DNA of 64,000 nucleotides from Arctopsyche grandis (lineage: Eukaryota; Arthropoda; Insecta; Trichoptera; Hydropsychidae): contig NC_135362.1 of NCBI RefSeq assembly GCF_051622035.1, forward strand, positions 12,589,501-12,653,500, written 5' to 3'. Under the pieces are notes generated by a model. That model was not told where the DNA came from. It worked only from the letters and a program-made list of their open reading frames with translations, and did no database searches. Position numbers and translations under genes: made by a program. Position 1 is the stretch's first letter. Every line of letters begins with the position of its first letter. Positions 46,601 through 51,144 of this stretch are shown one piece after another.

Positions 46601-49276
46601 CTACCTACATATATAACGCATTCATTCCTTTAATTGAGATTATTTAAAAATAAGAATATTCATATTTTCCACAAAAAAAGATTATTATAAGTAGTCACCG
46701 GAGCCTGAGGGGGCCGTGTATTGTTCAAAGGTTGTAAATTCATTGTTAAAGGTTTGTCGAACAATGGATAGCACTGTGACTATCCTAATTATAAGTATTT
46801 CATTCTAAAAACCTTATTTTTTATTATTTGATTTAATACTATTGTGACGAACGCCATTCAATATACATACATACACAATATTTACGTAGTCGCAGATTTT
46901 ATCTTGTATTGGAATTAAATGATTTAATTACATCTTTAATCTTTATACACATATTATATGCGATATTTCACATTAATATCATCAATTGTACAAATTACGT
47001 ATGGCAAAATGAATTTTGAATTAAATTTTATGATTTCAGCGGGTCGAAAAGTCTTTCGCGACTTTTTGCGCTGCGAGTATTCTGAAGAGAACATCTTGTT
47101 CTGGCTGGCATGCGAGGAGCTCAAGCGCGAAACAAACCCTGATGCTGTGGAGGAGAAAGCGCGTTTTATCTACGAGGATTATATCTCCATCTTATCACCA
47201 AAAGAGGTACAAAATTAATAAAACCTATGTGTTATTATATAATAAGGCAATATAGTCTCGTTCTGTATCCTGGTTTAGAATATATTGATATACATATGCA
47301 CATAGATCTTTAAAGGTAACAAGTATGTATATCTTAACCAAAAAAGTTAGCTTAACCTGAAATACTGAATAGAAAACTTGTTGACATATGAAGTGAAAGT
47401 TTTGCTCTTTATTCGGAAAAATTCACGTTTTCCACGAATAAAGATCTTTTTTTAGAAGTCCATTAATCGTGTACTATATATAGTTTAAGGTTCGTTTATA
47501 CCAGTACAGCACATACCGGCAACTACACGTAAACATCAGTACGAAAAATACTCTTTAGTAGATTCCATATGGAGACATTTATATGTTTCGTAATGTGTAT
47601 GTGACGTACCGAAACAGCAGCAAATGACACGATCTATTCATACTATACAGCAGTACATGTCACCAAAACGTAGCCCATCGTGTAAATAATCACGAATGAC
47701 GCCACGTCTTTGTGGCGAGTGCACCTGTACTAACGAAAGTGTTGTCATGTACATGTGTATGTTTTCGGAAATGTCATGTTGTGGCAGTATCGTCACGCTC
47801 TTGTTACATTTCTCTGTCTGTAATGTACATATATTAAGGTGATCATTTTACATATTTTTAAAGACTTTAATAAACATTCGAAAACCCTTGATGCACATTT
47901 ATGAATATAAAAAAATCGATTTTAATATTTATAAACAGGCCCAACCCAAGGATTCTACCAAGACAGATAACAAAAAAACAAGTACTGTGCCGGTAAAACC
48001 AGTACGAATGGTCACTTTAATGTATATTTAAGCTGATTTTGCCTTGCACTCGTCCAAAACAAGCATGAACGTGCCGAAAACGAGCGGTGCTGTATAGTAT
48101 GGACAGAACTAGTCTTCCGTGCAGTGCTGTGTTGTGCCTTAATAATACATATGTACATATCATCATCATCATCTACAGCCAATCGTCATCCACTGCTGGA
48201 TGAAGCGCTCTCCAACACGCTTCCATTCGTTTCTGTTTTGCGCAACTCTCATCCATCACACTACACACATTTTCCTAATTTCGTCTACCCATCTTCCCTG
48301 CGGTCTTCCTTTTATCCGTTTACATTCTCTTGATTACCATTCTAGCATTTCTTTTGTCGACCTTTCGTCCATTCTTCTAGCCACACGGCCCGCCCATTGC
48401 CATTTCAATGTCTTCACTCTATCCACTATATCCACAACCATTGTCATACTTCTCACCCACGTATTCCGTTTCCTGTCTTTCCTCGTTATGCCAAGCATAC
48501 AACGTTCCATACTTATTTGGGTGCATTGAACTTTGTGTAGCAACTTGGCGTTCAATGACTAAGTTTTATATAAAAGTGGCATTTTTTATTTAAAAACCGT
48601 ATCCATCCGTCCAAATGCACTCCATCCTAATTTCATACGTCTCTTTATTTATTTTTCTTTACTACCGGACATGTCAATTATTTGACCTAAATAATAAATA
48701 ATTATTTACTACATCTACTATTTTATCATCTAATGAAATGCTATCATCAGGCATGCAATAACTATTAAACATTAGATATGTACATATATGAGGCTATAAT
48801 ATATGTAATACAGAGTTAAATAATGAGTTTCTCATATGTTCTTATTAATTTCAGGTATCTTTAGATTCACGTGTTAGAGAAGTAGTGAATCGCAATATGG
48901 TAGAACCGACACCACACACGTTTGACGAAGCACAACTTCAGATTTATACCCTCATGCATAGAGATTCATACCCCAGGTAATGCATTCGATCAGTCTTATT
49001 CGATATGAAATTTTCGTGTAGGTCTAAAACTAATTGTGTGAATAATTTGTCCGTTTCAGGTTTGTAAATTCAGGACTTTACAAGACGCTAGCACAAGTGG
49101 CAAACAGCGGAACAGGAAACGGAGAGGACTCCGGGGCCAAATCACCGGATTCGGGCAAAGTGCCCTCGATCGGTGACAGAAAGGCGAGCAACACTGATAG
49201 AAAAGAAAGCTTATCGGACAGAAGAGAAAGCAATACTGAAAAGAAAGAAAGTGCACCCGCAAATAATATCGCATAG
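6002..49276 (+). CDS. Dhit: RGS protein, RZ (RGS17/19/20, Double hit-like) subfamily; six exons
   Basis: Regulator of G-protein signalling: RGS domains accelerate GTP hydrolysis on G-alpha subunits (RZ members act on Gi/o/z) at membranes. Seen: joined exons 6002-6105, 38975-39061, 42979-43040, 47040-47206, 48855-48976 and 49060-49276 give 252 codons plus stop, all with GT/AG borders and matching phases. Residues 23-35 form a cysteine string (CLCWCCCC core), the hallmark of the RZ subfamily and a palmitoylation site. The RGS domain runs roughly from residue 70 to 190 and includes [17 protein letters not shown]. The last ~60 residues are rich in Ser, Asp, Lys and Arg. Intron 1 is about 33 kb and full of repeats. 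Known: Drosophila Double hit is the fly RZ member. The start is uncertain because the first ATG lies directly after a splice acceptor, so an upstream exon must exist and could add coding sequence. Orthology to Dhit is inferred from domain and cysteine string, not from a tree. Confidence 0.9.
6593..6992. mobile_element. Foldback-like element with 9-bp target duplication
   Basis: Flanked by the exact direct repeat CTACTGATC (6584-6592 and 6993-7001). Left arm (to ~6680) repeats units like ATAACCGCGCCGACATTA; right arm (from ~6895) has the complementary units, e.g. GCGCGGTTATGTCGGGGC. Ends are GGT and ACC. The middle is AT-rich and non-coding. Arms made of short subrepeats plus a 9-bp duplication resemble Drosophila FB (MULE-related) elements. 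Confidence 0.75.
7002..7880. other. AT-rich intron DNA, no gene seen
   Basis: Part of the large RGS intron 1. No repeat family was recognised apart from short CATATG microsatellite patches. Confidence 0.4.
7885..8072 (-). mobile_element. Helitron family 2, 5' part
   Basis: On the minus strand the end at 8072 reads A then TCTAATATATAATTTCG and CGAAAGAGACTT, matching the Helitron at 36935. The 3' end (hairpin plus CTAG) is missing. It also shares the TTATTTGAATCGAAAAAA motif with 37.4 and 40.6 kb. Confidence 0.6.
8075..8165. repeat. (TA)n microsatellite
   Basis: About 45 uninterrupted TA units directly at the 5' boundary of the Helitron fragment. Confidence 0.95.
8241..8325. mobile_element. 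MITE family E fragment (3' end)
   Basis: Reads GCGTGCTATCGTTTTTTT, ACATGTGCAAAACTATCT and ends GTGTGTCTGCGCCC followed by TAA: the complement of the family E start seen at 27007 and 46321. Truncated at the other end. Confidence 0.55.
8560..8880. promoter_or_regulatory. GC-richer non-repeat island in RGS intron 1
   Basis: Non-repetitive, of mixed composition between AT-rich flanks, with CGAAAT/GATCGC-type words and a TGACCTTTGA site near 8575. Two overlapping short open frames look fortuitous. Candidate enhancer only. Confidence 0.25.
9336..9596. repeat. Pair of ~57-bp diverged direct repeats
   Basis: 9336-9392 and 9539-9596 share AAACACACTGAATC, GCGTTCTT and GGTGAAAAA-type words. They look like ends of the MITE family C (GCGAAAACACACTGAAT). 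A 137-codon open frame covers both but no domain is recognisable, so it is treated as chance. Confidence 0.45.
9636..9868. mobile_element. MITE family D copy
   Basis: Left end ATATTTGAAAGTGGCGGAAG; right end TTTTAAATGTAGCAGCTCAT is approximately its complement. The same element occurs at 26041 and 40243. No coding. Confidence 0.6.
9900..9985. mobile_element. MITE family E fragment
   Basis: Shares ATTATGCGTGCTAGCGTT, TACATGTGCAAATCTATC and ACACGTG with 8241-8325. Confidence 0.5.
10220..10870. promoter_or_regulatory. GC-richer non-repeat island in RGS intron 1
   Basis: A 650-bp stretch of balanced composition with open frames on both strands but no domain. TAACGTAGAAC at 10697 recurs at 130 in the first GC-richer segment. 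Candidate regulatory element. Confidence 0.25.
10871..11470. other. AT-rich intron DNA, no gene seen
   Basis: Contains an imperfect inverted repeat around TATATACCGTA/TACGGTA (11167-11270) and microsatellite patches; nothing else recognised. Confidence 0.35.
11480..11990 (-). pseudogene. RTE-type LINE fragment, degenerate
   Basis: On the minus strand it corresponds to the 3' end of the RTE reverse-transcriptase ORF and following region, collinear with 28680-29310 and 48160-48770. It is much more diverged and has no intact frame. Confidence 0.55.
12014..12221. mobile_element. Foldback-like element of GGCCGAA subrepeats
   Basis: The left arm carries TTGGCCGAATGGA, TTGCCGAACGGACATTAG and similar; the right arm carries the complements (CCATTCGGCCAAGCGCCC, TTCATTCGGCAAAAATTG). 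A close relative of 3563-3880. No target duplication recognised. Confidence 0.6.
12365..12425. repeat. Foldback arm fragment
   Basis: GTCGGCGCGGTTATTTTACC and flanks match the subrepeats of the element at 6593-6992. Confidence 0.45.
12591..12910. mobile_element. MITE family C with TAA target duplication
   Basis: TAA direct repeats flank it (12588-12590, 12911-12913). Ends GGGCGAAAATACACTGAGTG and its near-complement CAGTGTGTTTTCGCCC form ~25-bp terminal inverted repeats. 320 bp, non-coding. A 3-bp TWA-type duplication fits PIF/Harbinger-derived MITEs (inference). Confidence 0.75.
13280..13560. promoter_or_regulatory. GC-richer non-repeat island in RGS intron 1
   Basis: Balanced composition with CG-containing words (GCGCGATTCGATTTCGTG, GACACGCGAGGTCG). 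No domain in its open frames. Candidate regulatory DNA. Confidence 0.25.
14090..14220 (+). mobile_element. SINE family A fragment (body)
   Basis: CAGAGTTTGCCAATTTATCT, CACTATTTGAATATGATTTC and ATGTCTCGCTAATTTTC follow the SINE-A order. Head and tail absent. Confidence 0.5.
14271..14388. mobile_element. MITE family E fragment (3' half)
   Basis: AATTTGTCGAAATAATAAGA and CAGCTGGAGTCTACC match 46.5 kb; it ends CACTGTGTCTGCGCC before ATAA. Confidence 0.55.
14725..15015 (+). mobile_element. SINE family A copy, degenerate
   Basis: B-box-like GGTTCAATCCCCGG at 14751, then GCTGCTGGCTAGACCTTG, TGACTCCAAGGTTGATCG and a body with TTGTCCATAG. No stem-loop tail. Confidence 0.6.
15690..16095. promoter_or_regulatory. 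GC-richer non-repeat island in RGS intron 1
   Basis: Long open frames on both strands (160, 126 and 125 codons) overlap each other here, as expected where stop codons are rare through composition; none shows a domain. Candidate regulatory DNA. Confidence 0.25.
16431..17026. mobile_element. MITE with long (~150-bp) inverted repeats
   Basis: Ends TTGAGCAACAAAAA and TTTTTTGTTGCTCAA. Inside the arms, TTTGACCCACTGAATT (left) is mirrored by AATTCAGTGGGTAAAAC (right), and TTATGAGCGTTAAAG by TAATGCTCATATTTCAT. 596 bp, AT-rich, non-coding. A fragment of the right arm recurs at 45590-45725. Confidence 0.7.
17027..18955. other. AT-rich intron DNA, no gene seen
   Basis: Contains CATA/TATG microsatellites (17720-17780) and a slightly GC-richer patch at 17480-17690. 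No repeat family or gene recognised. Confidence 0.4.
19110..19900 (+). mobile_element. Interspersed repeat family F copy with internal insertion
   Basis: CTAGATATGAAATTTTAGTT, TATAATTGAATCCAAAAACT and ATCAGTCAACATCTTGAATT follow the order of the 62.5-kb copy. About 350 bp of foreign sequence, including the left copy of the 141-bp repeat, sits in the middle. Confidence 0.6.
19441..20075. repeat. 141-bp exact direct repeat, plus a 35-bp third copy
   Basis: 19441-19581 and 19900-20040 look identical (begin ATAATTTTATTATCTATA, end TGATCAGTTGAGC) with an offset of 459 bp; the last 35 bp are repeated a third time at 20041-20076. Recent local duplication or an assembly effect. Confidence 0.85.
20500..20965. 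promoter_or_regulatory. GC-richer non-repeat island in RGS intron 1
   Basis: Balanced composition, includes a poly-C run at 20622-20640. Minus-strand open frames of 92 and 99 codons have no domain. Candidate regulatory DNA. Confidence 0.25.
21808..22280 (+). mobile_element. SINE family A copy
   Basis: Head GGCGTGGACTGGTGGTTAGC (A-box region), B-box-like GGGTTTGAGTC, body TTTGTGACTCCAGGTCAATC and CAAAGTTTGCCAATTTTTA. Ends in AAATAAAATAAAATAAAA around 22264-22282. The head differs from the 4.6-kb copy. Confidence 0.7.
22736..23030 (+). pseudogene. RTE-type LINE fragment, plus orientation
   Basis: Codes in broken frames for the RTE C-terminal region: GAGAGACAGAAAACGAAAAA, GTGGGTCACGTAGC and CGAATGGTACCCGAGA mirror the minus-strand copies at 28.7 and 48.2 kb. 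Microsatellite DNA interrupts it at 22872-22905. Confidence 0.65.
23340..24015 (-). mobile_element. Interspersed repeat family F copy
   Basis: Inverted relative to 62490-62985: shares CTACTTCCGGTT-type ends, CACCGTTAGTCCCTTTGAAC and TTGAATTCAATTATCTCTC. Contains a long GT microsatellite in the place where the other copy has an AC run. Confidence 0.7.
23650..23727. repeat. (GT)n microsatellite
   Basis: About 38 GT units with two interruptions, inside repeat family F. Confidence 0.95.
24040..24255 (+). mobile_element. SINE family A pieces (tail, then body)
   Basis: The tail stem-loop remnant GTGCATTGGGGTCTTCCTG comes first with its AAATA tail, followed by body sequence GACCCCAGGTCGATCGTTTC and AACTCACC-like text: two truncated copies in tandem. 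Confidence 0.6.
24440..25400. promoter_or_regulatory. GC-richer non-repeat island in RGS intron 1 (largest)
   Basis: Nearly 1 kb without recognised repeats, with CG-containing words (CGCGCACCGGCGCG at 24933), open frames on both strands and a (CT)n run at 25181-25196. Candidate regulatory cluster. Confidence 0.3.
26041..26294. mobile_element. MITE family D copy
   Basis: Left GAACCGTTATATTTGAAAGT, right CACTTTTAAATATAACGGCT: ~22-bp inverted ends. About 70 bp to the right are also shared with the 40-kb copy. Confidence 0.65.
26503..26835. mobile_element. MITE family C with TAA target duplication
   Basis: TAA at 26500-26502 and 26836-26838. Ends AGGCAAAAACATACTGAG and CAGTGTGTTTTCGCCC. Interior collinear with 12591-12910 (e.g. 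GTGGAGCCAAGGACGTGACG). Confidence 0.75.
27007..27290. mobile_element. MITE family E copy, right end eroded
   Basis: Starts after TAA with AGGTGCAGACACACAGAGTG; shares TGGAGTGTTTTCGGTGATAT with family C and AATTTGTCGAAAT-type sequence with 14.3 and 46.5 kb. Confidence 0.65.
27400..27830. promoter_or_regulatory. GC-richer non-repeat island in RGS intron 1
   Basis: Non-repetitive; contains GACAATTAATTGTC (a 14-bp perfect palindrome around 27551) and CGGCACTT-type words. No coding signature. Candidate enhancer. Confidence 0.3.
27831..28655. other. AT-rich intron DNA, no gene seen
   Basis: Tandem-like partial repeats of ATACTGACCATTT at 28208-28320 and a palindromic TATATTATTTTTTATA patch near 28465-28520; nothing else. 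Confidence 0.4.
28680..29310 (-). pseudogene. RTE-type LINE fragment (C-terminal region)
   Basis: A 165-codon minus-strand frame (28872-29369) reads [56 protein letters not shown] and [16 protein letters not shown], the typical end of RTE/BovB-type ORF2. It continues in broken frames to about 28680. 5'-truncated. Confidence 0.85.
29311..30230. other. AT-rich intron DNA, no gene seen
   Basis: TATG/CATA patches at 29317-29360 and 30150-30222, otherwise A/T-rich without recognised elements. Confidence 0.4.
30460..30910. promoter_or_regulatory. GC-richer non-repeat island in RGS intron 1
   Basis: GGCGCCGG and many CG words; a 117-codon plus-strand frame without domain. Candidate regulatory DNA. 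Confidence 0.25.
31190..31400 (-). pseudogene. Very degenerate RTE-type LINE fragment
   Basis: The plus-strand text TTTCTAGCCATGTGTTCC, later CTTACCC and AAGCATAC, follows the order of 28880-29010. Heavily decayed. Confidence 0.4.
31720..32110 (-). mobile_element. SINE family B copy
   Basis: On the minus strand: head CCACAGCGTAGTGCACTGG, A-box-like TGGTGGAGGTATTAC, B-box GGTTCAAGTTCCGG, then GACCATGTCTTATTAT and TTTCTCGCAAATTCGAGC. Other copies at 36700-36915 and 57936-58275. Confidence 0.75.
32111..34174. other. AT-rich intron DNA, no gene seen
   Basis: A GC-balanced patch at 32760-33070 (with GACCGGCTAAAACGGTCC, near-palindromic, at 32839) is the only contrast. No repeat family recognised. 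Confidence 0.35.
34175..34365. repeat. 191-bp near-perfect palindrome (hairpin element)
   Basis: Left arm GATTTGAGCTTGTAAACTTA, then GTTGTTCAATATGTGAAGGC and CCCCCACCCTACGGAAA. The right arm returns TTTCCGAAGGGTGGGGG, GCCTTCATACATTGAACAAC and ACAAGCTCAAATC. Arms of about 80 bp with few mismatches and a short centre. Either a palindromic MITE or a hairpin RNA gene. Confidence 0.85.
34380..34830. promoter_or_regulatory. GC-richer non-repeat island in RGS intron 1
   Basis: CGACCAG repeats at 34599 and 34674 and short open frames without domain. Candidate regulatory DNA. Confidence 0.25.
34831..36699. other. AT-rich intron DNA, no gene seen
   Basis: No recognised repeats; one moderately GC-balanced patch near 35500-35650. 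Confidence 0.4.
36700..36915 (-). mobile_element. SINE family B copy, 3'-truncated
   Basis: Minus strand: CCACAGCATAGCTCACTGG, TGGTAGAGCTATCGCTTGG (A-box), GGTTCAAGTCCCG (B-box), CGATTTATCTAGCTG. The plus strand shows a G-run at 36734-36742. Confidence 0.75.
36935..37133 (+). mobile_element. Short Helitron, family 2
   Basis: Starts TCTAATATATACTTTCG after an A, ends CCGAGCGAAGCCGGGT (short hairpin) AAAACCACTAG before T. 199 bp, non-coding; shares its 5' end with 7885-8072 (minus). Confidence 0.75.
37249..37480 (-). mobile_element. Helitron-type end, family 2 relative
   Basis: Minus strand ends ACCGAGCGAAGCTGGGTA then CACTAG and T. The body contains TTATTTGAATCGAAAAAA and GACCGACCAATCACAAACG, shared with 40549-40715. 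5' end not certain. Confidence 0.6.
37620..37870. promoter_or_regulatory. GC-richer non-repeat island in RGS intron 1
   Basis: Pyrimidine-rich, with CCCCCCCACTTTCCCGC and GT repeats (37681-37722). Short open frames only. Candidate regulatory DNA. Confidence 0.2.
37871..38974. other. AT-rich end of RGS intron 1, no gene seen
   Basis: Moderately balanced patch 38100-38300, a G-run at 38383-38398 and a GT run at 38499-38512. The polypyrimidine tract and acceptor of exon 2 end the intron at 38974. Confidence 0.4.
38975..39061 (+). CDS. Dhit: RGS gene coding exon 2 (linker)
   Basis: Acceptor ttattgcag, donor GTAAGT; 87 nt, enters and leaves in phase 2. Encodes the linker between cysteine string and RGS domain (begins [18 protein letters not shown], ends YDGEPP). 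No other open frame of this exon fits both neighbours. Confidence 0.88.
39645..39700 (-). repeat. SINE-A / LINE 3' tail stem-loop
   Basis: Minus strand: GGCCAGGAAGGCGCATTGGG, then GCCCTCCTGGTAT. Only the tail is present. Confidence 0.6.
39724..39862 (+). mobile_element. Repeat family F fragment
   Basis: TAGATACGAAATTTTAGTTC, AAGGTTTCTGAGAAAAACAT and GTACTACTTCCG match 19.1 and 62.5 kb. Confidence 0.55.
40243..40471. mobile_element. MITE family D copy
   Basis: TATATGAGCCATTTTATTTG on the left mirrors AAATATAGCGACTCATATG on the right. The same interior as 26041-26294. Confidence 0.65.
40549..40715 (-). mobile_element. Helitron-type fragment, family 2 relative
   Basis: CTAG at 40549 preceded by A (target), then CGGCTTCGCGCGA hairpin-like end, TTATTTGAATCGAAAAAA and CCAATCACAAACGTCTTTGA. 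Shares the body with 37249-37480. Confidence 0.55.
41448..42607 (+). pseudogene. 5'-truncated LINE reverse transcriptase (CR1/jockey group)
   Basis: Open frame through the reverse-transcriptase domain from motif A ([15 protein letters not shown]) past [14 protein letters not shown] to the catalytic YADD in [10 protein letters not shown], then the thumb-like region [25 protein letters not shown] and [13 protein letters not shown], ending at 42607. Endonuclease and the first RT motifs are missing, so it is dead on arrival by 5' truncation, although the remaining ~385 codons have no stop. No RNase H. Confidence 0.9.
41448..42881 (+). mobile_element. CR1/jockey-type LINE, 3' part
   Basis: RT frame, 235-bp AT-rich 3' UTR, stem-loop CCACAGTGTC (42795-42804) with GACTCTGTGG (42825-42834), and a tail of seven to eight AAAT units ending at 42881. 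Inserted in RGS intron 2 in sense orientation. Confidence 0.85.
42979..43040 (+). CDS. Dhit: RGS gene coding exon 3 (start of RGS domain)
   Basis: Acceptor cttttcag, donor GTAATT; 62 nt. Encodes [20 protein letters not shown], the first helix of the RGS domain (the W-x-x-S-F-x-x-L/M pattern). It starts about 100 bp after the AAAT tail of the LINE at 41.4-42.9 kb, so that insertion ended just upstream of the branch-point region. Confidence 0.88.
43622..43686. repeat. (TA)n microsatellite at hAT insertion
   Basis: About 30 TA units end directly at the CAGTGGCGGACTGG terminus; TA repeats resume right after the other end (45201). Confidence 0.95.
43687..45200. mobile_element. hAT-like DNA element (non-autonomous), 1.5 kb
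   Basis: Terminal inverted repeats CAGTGGCGGACTGG and CCAGTCCGCCACTG. The TA tracts on both sides allow an 8-bp TATATATA duplication but cannot prove it. The interior holds G/C-runs such as GGGGGCCCC and no transposase frame; a second element is nested at 43998-44556. Confidence 0.7.
43998..44556. mobile_element. hAT-like MITE nested in another element
   Basis: Ends CAGGGACGTCATTT and AAATTACGTCCCTG. Flanking 8-mers AAAACAAT (left) and AAAAAAAT (right) differ at one base, fitting an 8-bp hAT duplication. 559 bp, AT-rich, non-coding. Confidence 0.65.
45201..46320. other. Intron DNA with one MITE-arm fragment
   Basis: 45590-45725 matches the right arm of the 16.4-kb MITE (AAACGCTCATATCTCATGAA). 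45900-46170 is less AT-rich (GTCAGCCGGCCAGCTCCG) and might be a retroelement relic, but no diagnostic feature was found. Confidence 0.4.
46321..46600. mobile_element. MITE family E copy
   Basis: Starts GGGCGCAGACACATAGAGTG; shares AATTTGTCGAAATAATAAG and GCTGGAGTCTACC with 14.3 kb. Right end eroded. Confidence 0.65.
47040..47206 (+). CDS. Dhit: RGS gene coding exon 4 (RGS domain core)
   Basis: Acceptor gatttcag, donor GTACAA; 167 nt, enters phase 1, leaves phase 0. Encodes [20 protein letters not shown] and on through ACEELK, the best-conserved part of RGS domains, including the Glu-Asn pair that contacts the G-alpha switch regions in known structures. An open frame continues upstream of the acceptor to 46958, but that part is intron. 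Confidence 0.93.
48160..48770 (-). pseudogene. RTE-type LINE fragment (C-terminal region)
   Basis: Minus-strand frames read [35 protein letters not shown] and [15 protein letters not shown], parallel to the 28.7-kb copy; frames are broken. It lies in RGS intron 4. Confidence 0.8.
48855..48976 (+). CDS. Dhit: RGS gene coding exon 5 (RGS domain)
   Basis: Acceptor aatttcag, donor GTAATG; 122 nt, enters phase 0, leaves phase 2. Encodes [15 protein letters not shown] followed by [20 protein letters not shown], the later helices of the RGS domain. It lies about 90 bp beyond a degenerate RTE fragment in intron 4. Confidence 0.92.
49060..49276 (+). CDS. Dhit: RGS gene coding exon 6 (domain end and charged tail)
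   Basis: Acceptor ccgtttcag after an 83-bp intron; stop TAG at 49274-49276. Opens with [11 protein letters not shown], the end of the RGS domain, then a low-complexity tail in which [14 protein letters not shown] and SNTEKKE follow one another: three 7-residue repeats that could be kinase targets (inference). Vertebrate RZ proteins end soon after the domain, so the tail looks lineage-specific. Confidence 0.9.
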
Positions 49277-50500
49277 TAACTATTTCTAGTCTTTAAATAA
49301 TTATTATAAAAGTTTCAGTGCGATACATGTGCAATGGGCAAAGTTCCATCCTTCCATTACCACCAAAAAAGACTGGTGTTAAGATAAATTTAACAAAGAT
49401 TTAATAATGCGTGCTAAAATTTATGAAAATTGCACGCTCACGTGTGTGTGAGTGTGTGTGTATACAATGTGGTCGGGATAATTTTCATAAATTTCAACAC
49501 GGTGACTTTCTGTCGAAAACGTATTCTAAAATTGTTTCTATTAATAATTTCGTCGGTTATTCTTTTTTATACAATTGGTGTTATTGGATTTCGTATTTTA
49601 TAATTAAATAAGAATTTAAATGTGGCAACACTCAAACAAATACGTTTGTTTCGTATTATATTATAATTAACGCTAAAACCAAATTAAAAAGTAATAATAA
49701 ACATTTCAGAATCTAAAACAATGCGATTTAATAATAATAAATGTATTTTAATAACTTGTATGCATTTTTATAATGAGAAAAAAAAACATTTTTAAAATAA
49801 TTTTATTGTAACTGTATTTTGTATATTTTTTAAAATCCACCACTCTTTACATGTGTGAATATCGATAATGAATTTTATTATGATTATTATTATTATTTTT
49901 ATTAAACTTCACATAATTCATAATTGATTGCTAATAAATATAAAAAAAATCATAAAATCATGTAATATTCCCCATTTGAATGAATGTTGCCACATGAAAA
50001 AAAGGTGACCAAATAAGTGAATCTATATAAATAAATATAGCAGTGAAACGGATGCATCGATGAGATTTTAATAATATAAAAAATTAACAAATAATGGATA
50101 AGATGATGCTAGTCAAGTGTTTTCTTTATTTACTTAAAGTATACTGAGTCATTATTTATCGTATTTTAAAATAAAATGGACAAGATTAATCTATGAAATG
50201 ATAAAAGATCTCATTCATTAATAATATAAATTTGTGGAAGTGTATAAAAGATGTGTGAACTTTCGACGACTTAGATAATTTTCAACTGATAAAATATTAT
50301 AATAGAATTAAATTCACAAAAAAAAAAAAAACATTAAAAAATCTTGAGAATAATCAATTATTAGTATTGTTATTATCGTTTCAATTATACAAATCCATAT
50401 CAGATCAATAACTTGTTATGTATTTGACTGTATAACCACACACATGTAATAAAATGTTACTGAGCATTATTTTTTCTGTGATACCTAATATTTATCTCCC
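49277..50500 (+). other. Probable 3' UTR of the RGS gene
   Basis: Very AT-rich sequence directly after the stop codon, with no convincing open frame. Candidate polyadenylation signals AATAAA occur at 49696-49701 and repeatedly afterwards (around 49740, 49935, 50035 and 50450), so the true cleavage site cannot be chosen from sequence. Confidence 0.4.
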
Positions 50501-50623
50501 CTTCGCGGTAATTGAGGATTCTCAAAGTTTTTACTTGAAATACGTAAAAGCGTAATGTAATAGTGCCATTTTATGTGTTACCACTTAATAGTATTTTAAA
50601 ACACTCGTTCGGTCGGCCCTTCA

Positions 50624-50666
50624 ATTCACCGAGTCTCCGAAGGCCCATTTCGGCGACTCGGTGAAT
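50624..50666. repeat. 18-bp stem-loop, GC-rich in AT-rich DNA
   Basis: ATTCACCGAGTCTCCGAA and TTCGGCGACTCGGTGAAT pair except at one base (T opposite C), with the 7-nt loop GGCCCAT. Lies 1.35 kb after the RGS stop codon. Could be a 3' UTR structure, a relic of a hairpin element or a pause/termination structure. Confidence 0.8.
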
Positions 50667-51065
50667 CATAATCATACTAAATCAGTTAATACAAATTATA
50701 CATCCTTACAGGGAGTCCGTTAGTACTTTAAAATATATTCATAATTAATTATACATATTAAAATATTTAGCAATTACATACATACATACAACTGGCGAAG
50801 CGTATTGGTTGAAAACCCTCTATTTATAAATGCTATTATTTGTTGTGATTTTTGTTATTCATCAAATCAAATTTATTTAATATAAATTATATATACACAA
50901 TACATATATTTACATCTTTTAATATATTACATAGTCGTAAGAATTGTTGTGAAAAATCGATGTTTATAGTATTAATGGAAATGTAACGCACAATGTGAAA
51001 GCATTTTAAATCATCTTTTATATATATACCTATATATATTATATATATTTATATATTGTTTTGGT

Positions 51066-51067
<2 letters not shown>

Positions 51068-51140
<73 letters not shown>
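51068..51140. repeat. (TA)n microsatellite
   Basis: About 35 TA units, uninterrupted. Confidence 0.95.

Positions 51141-51144
<4 letters not shown>

Noticed and set aside
46958..47039. N-terminal extension of the RGS exon 4 open frame
   Set aside because: Lies before the clear splice acceptor TTTCAG and has intron composition.
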